A stretch of 10,360 bases of DNA. It comes from Deltaproteobacteria bacterium. GTDB taxonomy: Bacteria > Desulfobacterota > Desulfobacteria > Desulfobacterales > ETH-SRB1. Each line of letters begins with the position of its first letter. Positions within the stretch are counted from its first letter, which is position 1. Under the pieces are notes generated by a model, which was not told where the DNA came from, did not search any database, and was given only the letters and a program-made list of their open reading frames with translations. A program made the position numbers and the translations under genes. Below, in pieces: positions 6,063 through 10,360 of this stretch. The stretch is from positions 1 to 10,360 of the forward strand of contig JAFDFV010000062.1 of NCBI GenBank assembly GCA_019309665.1, in the 5' to 3' direction.

Positions 6063-6071
6063 TTTACTGGA
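6063..6071. repeat. Right target-site duplication TTTACTGGA
   Basis: Exact direct copy of 5814-5822, immediately after the right terminal repeat ending CACCC at 6062. Removing 5823-6062 and one copy restores a continuous stretch reading through TTTACTGGA into TAGCTACAATG. Confidence 0.75.
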
Positions 6072-6114
6072 TAGCTACAATGAAAGTTGGCTTTGTTAGT
6101 TCATTTTAAATAAA

Positions 6115-6139
6115 ATCTTGTTTATCCTGTTATCCTGTC
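6115..6139. repeat. Degenerate repeat, right copy, inverted relative to 5699-5715
   Basis: ATCTTGTTTATCCTGT (6115-6130), followed by a second TATCCTGT (6131-6138), is the reverse complement of 5699-5715 apart from two bases. The two lie on opposite sides of the MITE-like element, so they may be the arms of an older, larger palindrome that the MITE interrupted. The remaining bases up to 6184 hold only the ribosome binding site of the next gene. Confidence 0.4.
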
Positions 6140-6184
6140 AGATTCTTTTTCAAAAAGCTCAACTATTACACTTGAGGTAAGACT

Positions 6185-6901
6185 ATGCAGGACGATTTAA
6201 TCTCCGCCATGACCCATGAGGTCAAAGAGGAGGTTATTAATAATTATTTATATGAACGACGGTTGATAGAAGAACAGATCTCCTATGTCAAGGAGCTGGC
6301 TGATCAAGCCGCTCAGCTTCAGGAAATGCTCTTCAAACGCTTTGCACGAATGTATAACTTACTTCCAAAGCCTGAATTCATCAATGAGTTTGTGTTTCTG
6401 CTTGGATTAAAAGAAATCCCTTTTAAGGAACGGATAGCTGATGATTTTGCATACCGCAAAGATGTACTGTTCATTAAGGTTCGCGGCCTGACAGATCGTT
6501 TAAAATTTAAAAAACTCTTTTTGGAATCATATACGAGGCTATGCACCTGGAATAACAAGTACCTTGAAGCTTACAGGAATCTTATGGATGAATGTAAAGC
6601 GGTAAATCACAACCTGAAAAAGTTTGAGGACAACCATGACCTTCTTACCATCCTGAACTTTCTGAAAGGCATGGATCTTGAAGAAGTTACAAAAAAACAT
6701 TTTATGGGCGATAATTTCGCACCCGAGGAAATAGCTTCTGTTGAAAAAACCCTGCGTTTCAAACCTGTCGGCATAAAACAATTCAACCTCATACCCCCTC
6801 CAGTTCTTCCCGAACTCACTGATGTTCAGAACCAGATGAAATCTCTGGCAAATTCTGTATATGACCGGTGCAGTAACAAGATGAAAACGATTATAAAATA
6901 A
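6185..6901 (+). CDS. Unrecognised soluble helical protein upstream of acs
   Basis: I do not recognise this 238-residue protein. It has no signal peptide or membrane segment and is highly charged, with helix-rich stretches throughout. The N-terminal third (about residues 10-60, from EVKEEVINNYLYERR to RFARM) looks like a coiled coil or helical bundle, and the middle (RLKFKKLFLESY onwards) continues in the same style. Near the C-terminus is a proline-rich linker (LIPPPVLPELTD) before a final helix. No catalytic motif or Cys/His cluster is visible. It is a real gene: GAGGT (6174-6178) lies six bases before ATG 6185, and it ends 15 bases before the acs start, so the two are very probably one operon. 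A role tied to acetate activation is suggested only by position. The MITE-like element lies in its upstream region and may affect its promoter. Confidence 0.75.
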   Translation: MQDDLISAMTHEVKEEVINNYLYERRLIEEQISYVKELADQAAQLQEMLFKRFARMYNLLPKPEFINEFVFLLGLKEIPFKERIADDFAYRKDVLFIKVRGLTDRLKFKKLFLESYTRLCTWNNKYLEAYRNLMDECKAVNHNLKKFEDNHDLLTILNFLKGMDLEEVTKKHFMGDNFAPEEIASVEKTLRFKPVGIKQFNLIPPPVLPELTDVQNQMKSLANSVYDRCSNKMKTIIK

Positions 6902-6906
6902 TAACC

Positions 6907-6913
6907 GGAGGTG
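6907..6913 (+). promoter_or_regulatory. Ribosome binding site that decides the acs start
   Basis: GGAGGTG (6907-6913) is a near-perfect Shine-Dalgarno sequence. The GTG at 6911 overlaps it and so cannot be its start codon; ATG 6917, with proper spacing, is the initiator. The open frame therefore should be read two residues shorter than its longest form. Confidence 0.8.
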
Positions 6914-6916
6914 AAA

Positions 6917-8857
6917 ATGAAGGACTGCAAAAAGTACTTTCCACCCAGGGAGTTCCAGAAAAAGGCGGCAATTAAAAGCTTTAGGCAATATAAAGAAATT
7001 TACAAACACTCAATTAACGATCCACGGGATTTCTGGGCAGAAAGAGCCATGGAGCTCCACTGGTTCAAAAAATGGGAAAACGTGCTTGAGTATGATTTTA
7101 CCGAAGCATACGTGAAGTGGTTCGAAGGTGGAAAAATTAATGTATCCTATAATTGCCTTGATCGACATCTCTATTCATGGAGAAAAAACAAGGCTGCCTT
7201 GATTTGGATAGGTGAGAATTCGAATGAAAGTAAAATTTATACTTATCAGATGCTTCATACAGAGGTTTCCAGATTTGCAAATGTATTAAGAAAACATGGA
7301 ATCAAAAAGGGAGACAGAGTTACCATGTATCTGCCAATGATTCCGGAACTTGCAATTGCAATGCTTGCCTGTGCGCGCATAGGAGCTATTCACAGTGTTG
7401 TCTTCGGAGGTTTTAGTGCGGAATCTTTGATGAACAGAATCAAAGATTGCGGTGCCTCAATGCTAATCACAGCAGAGTGCGGATTCCGCGGCGGGAAAAC
7501 CATATCTCTCAAGCAAAATGCCGACAAAGCCCTTAAAAATTGTCCCGAGGTTAAAAAGTGTATTATAGTACGCCGAACCAATACAGAAATAACCTTAAAA
7601 AAGAAACGAGATTCATGGTGGCACGATGAAATAACCGCTCCGGATATAAAAAACTCCTGTAAACCGGCTGTTATGGACGCTATTGATCCGCTTTTTATTC
7701 TTTATACCAGCGGCTCAACCGGCAAACCAAAGGGAGTACTGCACTCGACAGGAGGATATCTTCTCTATGTCAATCAGACTTTTAAATGGGTATTTGATGC
7801 GAGAGATGAAGACACCTTCTGGTGTACAGCAGATATTGGGTGGATTACCGGACACAGCTATATTATTTACGGCCCTCTTTCCGCCGGCGCTACATCAATA
7901 ATGTTCGAGGGGGTTCCCACCTATCCGGATCCCGGCAGGTACTGGGAAATTGTAGAAAAATTTAAGGTATCTATTTTTTACACCGCCCCAACAGTTATCC
8001 GTGTGTTGGCCAAATATGGCGAAAAATGGCCAAGGCATTATGATCTCAGCAGCTTAAGACTGCTTGGAAGTGTTGGCGAAGTCATTAACCCTGAAGCCTG
8101 GCACTGGTATCATAAAAACATAGGTCAAGGCAAATGCCCTGTAGTTGATACATGGTGGCAGACTGAGACCGGTGGAGTTCTGATAGCTCCTATACCCGGG
8201 GCAATACCCAACAAGCCTGCATCAGCCGGAGTTCCTTTACCCGGTGCAGCCCCGCTAATCATTAAAGAAAACGGCAAGAAAGCCCGCCTTAACGAGAGTG
8301 GCTACCTGGTCATGACTAAACCCTGGCCCGGCATGATGCAGGGCGTTTATGGTGAACCAGAGCGATTCAAAAACACATATTTCAGCCAATTCCCTGGCAT
8401 GTACTTCACCGGCGATGGAGCAAAAAAAGACAAGAACGGCTATTACTGGTTAATGGGACGCGTAGATGATGTCATTAATGTCTCCGGCCATCGTCTGGGT
8501 ACAGCAGAAATTGAAAGTGCCATTGATGCAAACCACAGCGTGGCGGAGGCAGCTATTGTCGGCTATCCCCATGAGGTAAAAGGAGAAGGGATATATGCCT
8601 TTGTTTCTTTAAAAAGCGGGGTGAAGAGATCAGAAGAATTGAAAAAAAAATTGATTGCCCATGTAAGAAAAGATATCGGCCCAATAGCAACGCCTGAGAA
8701 AATTCAGTTCACGGATACGCTGCCCAAGACCAGGAGTGGCAAGATCATGCGGCGGATACTGCGTAAAATAGCGGCAGGTGATATAGCCGATTTGGGAGAC
8801 CTCTCCACTCTTGCAGACCAATCATGTATTGATATCATAATAAAAGAAAGGCTGTAA
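6917..8857 (+). CDS. acs: AMP-forming acetyl-CoA synthetase
   Basis: Activates acetate with ATP and CoA to acetyl-CoA, AMP and pyrophosphate. The 646-residue length is typical. Seen: the adenylate-forming signature YTSGSTGKPKG at 263-273; the hinge and C-terminal domain; and PKTRSGK, whose lysine is residue 609, the catalytic and acetylation-controlled lysine in Salmonella Acs. Numbering from ATG 6917 agrees with the Salmonella enzyme, where Val310, Thr311, Val386 and Trp414 line the acetate pocket. Here they are Ile310, Thr311, Val386 and Trp414, so a small acyl substrate, acetate, is expected; Ile310 is conservative. Trp414 in TWWQTETGG distinguishes acetate enzymes from those for larger acids. 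The gene follows the 6185 gene closely and is followed 20 bases later by a DUF72 gene. Control by lysine acetylation is possible, but no acetyltransferase gene is in view. Confidence 0.95.
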   Translation: MKDCKKYFPPREFQKKAAIKSFRQYKEIYKHSINDPRDFWAERAMELHWFKKWENVLEYDFTEAYVKWFEGGKINVSYNCLDRHLYSWRKNKAALIWIGENSNESKIYTYQMLHTEVSRFANVLRKHGIKKGDRVTMYLPMIPELAIAMLACARIGAIHSVVFGGFSAESLMNRIKDCGASMLITAECGFRGGKTISLKQNADKALKNCPEVKKCIIVRRTNTEITLKKKRDSWWHDEITAPDIKNSCKPAVMDAIDPLFILYTSGSTGKPKGVLHSTGGYLLYVNQTFKWVFDARDEDTFWCTADIGWITGHSYIIYGPLSAGATSIMFEGVPTYPDPGRYWEIVEKFKVSIFYTAPTVIRVLAKYGEKWPRHYDLSSLRLLGSVGEVINPEAWHWYHKNIGQGKCPVVDTWWQTETGGVLIAPIPGAIPNKPASAGVPLPGAAPLIIKENGKKARLNESGYLVMTKPWPGMMQGVYGEPERFKNTYFSQFPGMYFTGDGAKKDKNGYYWLMGRVDDVINVSGHRLGTAEIESAIDANHSVAEAAIVGYPHEVKGEGIYAFVSLKSGVKRSEELKKKLIAHVRKDIGPIATPEKIQFTDTLPKTRSGKIMRRILRKIAAGDIADLGDLSTLADQSCIDIIIKERL

Positions 8858-8877
8858 AGTCTATAGTAAAAAATAGC

Positions 8878-9615
8878 ATGGAAATAAGAATAGGAACTTC
8901 GGGCTGGTATTACAAACACTGGAAAGGCCCATTTTATCCGCTTAAAATTCGAGATTCTGAAATGCTGCCATTTTACTTTAAGCACTTTGATACAGTCGAA
9001 ATTAATAACACCTTTTATAGCCTGCCGGAAAAAAATACTGTTAAAGCCTGGCGCCGGCATACACCGGACGGTTTTCTTTTTTCGGTAAAGGGAAGCCGCT
9101 TTATTACTCATATGAAAAAGCTCAGCGATCCAGCCGAGTCTGTCAAATATTTTTTTGACGCTGTAAAACCTTTTGGGCAGAAACTCGGCCCTATTGTTTT
9201 CCAATTGCCTCCCAGATGGAAGTGTAATATAAAACGTCTTGAAGTGTTTTTAAACGAACTCCCGAAAGAGCTAAAATATTCCTTTGAGTTCCGGGATAAA
9301 TCGTGGCTTTGTTCTGAAGTTTACAAGCTTCTTGCAAAACACAATGCCGCTTTGTGTATTTATGATTTCAAAGGCTTTGAATCACCGCTGGAAATCACGG
9401 CTGATTTCACTTATATCCGCCTTCACGGTCCATCCAAAAACGCATATCAGGGGTGTTATGATACGAACTCTCTTCATAAATGGGCGGGTCGTATAAAAAC
9501 ATGGAAAGGCCGATTGGCTGCTGTCTATATTTATTTTGATAACGATCAGATGGGATATGCTGCTCATAATGCAATGCGTTTAAAAGAAAAGCTTGAACAA
9601 TCGAATATTATCTGA
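8878..9615 (+). CDS. DUF72 family protein (YecE-like)
   Basis: A 245-residue cytosolic protein of the DUF72 family, a TIM-barrel-like fold of uncertain biochemical role. Visible family blocks in order: GTSGWYYKHWKGPFYP (6-21), the TVEINNTFYSLP strand, FSVKGSRFITHMKKL, GPIVFQLPPRW, YSFEFRDKSW, YIRLHGPSKNAYQG and, near the end, YIYFDNDQMGYAAHNAM. All blocks expected in the family are present, so the gene is intact. The start at ATG 8878 has no strong ribosome binding site, which suggests translation partly coupled to acs. The stop TGA overlaps the ATG of the transporter remnant (TGATG), a classic operon junction, so the transporter was once cotranscribed with this gene. Database names sometimes tie the family to nucleases or phosphodiesterases, but I see nothing to choose between these. 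Confidence 0.88.
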   Translation: MEIRIGTSGWYYKHWKGPFYPLKIRDSEMLPFYFKHFDTVEINNTFYSLPEKNTVKAWRRHTPDGFLFSVKGSRFITHMKKLSDPAESVKYFFDAVKPFGQKLGPIVFQLPPRWKCNIKRLEVFLNELPKELKYSFEFRDKSWLCSEVYKLLAKHNAALCIYDFKGFESPLEITADFTYIRLHGPSKNAYQGCYDTNSLHKWAGRIKTWKGRLAAVYIYFDNDQMGYAAHNAMRLKEKLEQSNII

Positions 9616-10164
9616 TGGATAAAAGTATAACCTATAAACGTTCAAATATTCAGTTGATAGGTCTGTTTACAGCTCCTTTTTTTGCCCTGTCCATATATTT
9701 TCTTCTTCCTGAAACCTATCAGAACAGCGAGGGACAAATTGTGCAATTTTTTCATGCCGGGAAAGTAACTGCCGCCACCGGAGTCTGGATGACCGAGGCA
9801 ATTCCTGTCTACGCCACCGCTCTTCTTCCCATAGCATTGCTGCCGGCAACAGGCGCAGCCTCTGTTAAACAAGCGTGCGCTCCTTACGGACATGAGTTGA
9901 TTTTCTTATTTATGGGCGCTTTCATTCTTGCTCTATCAATGCAGCGATGGGAGCTTCATAAACGCATTGCTTTTTTTGTATTGAGATCAGCTTTGTAAAA
10001 TGGATGGGCGTAGGACTGCCGCTGGTATTCGTATTTGTGCCAATAGTATGGCTGTTGGGCATATGACTCGTGGAGAATGGCTTACCTTTATTGTTTTTAT
10101 TATGGCTGCGTCATTATGGATATTCCGTACCCCACGGCAAAGACAGAAGAAATTCTTTGATTAA
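9615..10164 (+). pseudogene. Decayed DASS/SLC13 family anion:sodium symporter
   Basis: Remnant of a divalent-anion symporter (dicarboxylate/sulfate type). The first frame (9615-9998, 127 residues) gives a normal N-terminus: membrane segment IGLFTAPFFALSIYFL, then TEAIPVYATALLPIALLP and GHELIFLFMGAFILALSMQRW, all family hallmarks (Glu sits in the HKRIA block where Gly is usual). It then stops. At about 9980 a second frame takes over with IEISFVKWMGVGLPLVFVFV (9980-10066), a segment that belongs about 60 or more residues further on in intact homologues. From 10063 a third frame reads MTRGEWLTFIVFIMAASLW (to 10164), which belongs further on again. So at least two internal deletions shifted the frame, and the C-terminal half, including the second ion-binding repeat, is missing. 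Not a sequencing error: whole segments are absent. The product should be non-functional. Confidence 0.85.
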
Positions 10165-10184
10165 AAATTCAAACTATATTACTT

Positions 10185-10213
10185 TTGCAAATAATCAAAT
10201 TCAACATTATTAA
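10185..10213 (+). promoter_or_regulatory. Possible promoter for the gene starting at 10239
   Basis: TTGCAA (10185-10190) and TATTAA (10208-10213) are separated by 17 bases, followed by a short leader. The boxes match the sigma70 consensus only moderately, but the location after the dead transporter makes a separate promoter likely. Confidence 0.4.
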
Positions 10214-10238
10214 TATATATTGATTAAAGGAGTTATTA

Positions 10239-10360
10239 ATGAATACATCCGGAAATTGGAAAAACTTGTATGACCAGCTAAATAACAGCAATGAACCCGT
10301 AATAATTCTTACAGATGAAGAAATTCAATTCAATATTGTTGAAAGCGAAGACGATATAAG
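10239..10360 (+). CDS. Unidentified protein, 5' part only (cut by window edge)
   Basis: The first 40 codons of a gene that continues beyond the window. The start is well supported: AAAGGAG (10226-10232) lies six bases before ATG 10239. The visible residues run MNTSGNWKNLYDQL, then EPVIILTDEEIQFNI, then an acidic stretch ESEDDI. No signal peptide or membrane segment is present at the N-terminus, so a cytosolic product is likely. Too little is visible to name a family. Confidence 0.75.
   Translation, partial: MNTSGNWKNLYDQLNNSNEPVIILTDEEIQFNIVESEDDI

Noticed and set aside
6911..6916. GTG 6911 as the start of acs
   Set aside because: It lies inside the Shine-Dalgarno sequence GGAGGTG; ATG 6917 has proper spacing, and numbering from it puts the pocket residues and catalytic Lys609 at the same positions as in Salmonella Acs.
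6539..7009. 156-residue minus-strand frame
   Set aside because: It is a shadow of the 6185 gene and the acs start; both sense genes have ribosome binding sites and acs has conserved motifs.
6917..8857. Adenylate-forming ligase as the missing OleC
   Set aside because: The acetate-pocket pattern (Thr311, Val386, Trp414) and the TWWQTETGG motif identify it as acetyl-CoA synthetase.
8704..9204. 166-residue minus-strand frame
   Set aside because: Antisense to the acs C-terminus and DUF72 N-terminus, both of which carry conserved blocks.
9615..9998. Functional short membrane protein or half transporter
   Set aside because: It ends in the middle of the first repeat of the DASS fold, and further segments of the same family follow in other frames, so it is a decayed gene.

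Overview
The window reads as a piece of chromosome from an AT-rich, anaerobe-type Gram-negative bacterium, most likely a member of the Desulfobacterota (old Deltaproteobacteria). This is an inference from gene style: free-standing PocR-domain proteins, a CcdA plus periplasmic thioredoxin pair, AMP-forming acetate activation, and intergenic DNA full of short palindromic elements. No rRNA, tRNA, CRISPR array, phage gene or intact transposase is visible. Almost everything lies on the + strand; one small membrane-protein gene is on the - strand.

Layout. (1) 3-2038: proC (proline synthesis), ccdA and a secreted CxxC thioredoxin, closely packed. The last two look like a split DsbD system that moves electrons across the inner membrane. 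(2) 2044-2494: a two-part palindromic element that runs into the 3' end of a minus-strand two-helix membrane protein, then that gene and its promoter. (3) 2495-4992: three overlapping genes, a ChaN-like lipoprotein, an OleD-like NAD(P)-dependent reductase and a PocR-domain protein. The overlaps imply one translationally coupled operon. (4) 4993-5694: two hairpins, one with 28-bp arms, then a second PocR paralogue. (5) 5695-6184: a non-coding stretch holding an apparent 240-bp MITE-like element (5823-6062). It has imperfect 24/25-bp terminal inverted repeats, a 9-bp direct repeat on each side that looks like a target-site duplication, and a large internal hairpin. (6) 6185-9615: an unrecognised soluble helical protein, acs (acetyl-CoA synthetase with the canonical acetate pocket) and a DUF72 protein. 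(7) 9615-10164: remains of a DASS/SLC13 anion transporter from which at least two internal segments and the C-terminal half are missing. (8) 10239-10360: the start of another gene, cut by the window edge.

How the genes may work together. Acs would feed acetate into central metabolism, and the decayed transporter next to it may once have imported dicarboxylates or a similar anion. The ChaN/OleD/PocR/PocR block is the least explained part: a reductase of the olefin-synthesis family sits beside two single-domain PocR proteins, a domain predicted to sense small hydrocarbon derivatives, but oleA, oleB and oleC are absent. The most unusual sequence structure is in the intergenic DNA: the MITE-like element, the 28-bp-arm palindrome between the PocR genes, and the palindrome that encodes the tail of the minus-strand membrane protein.
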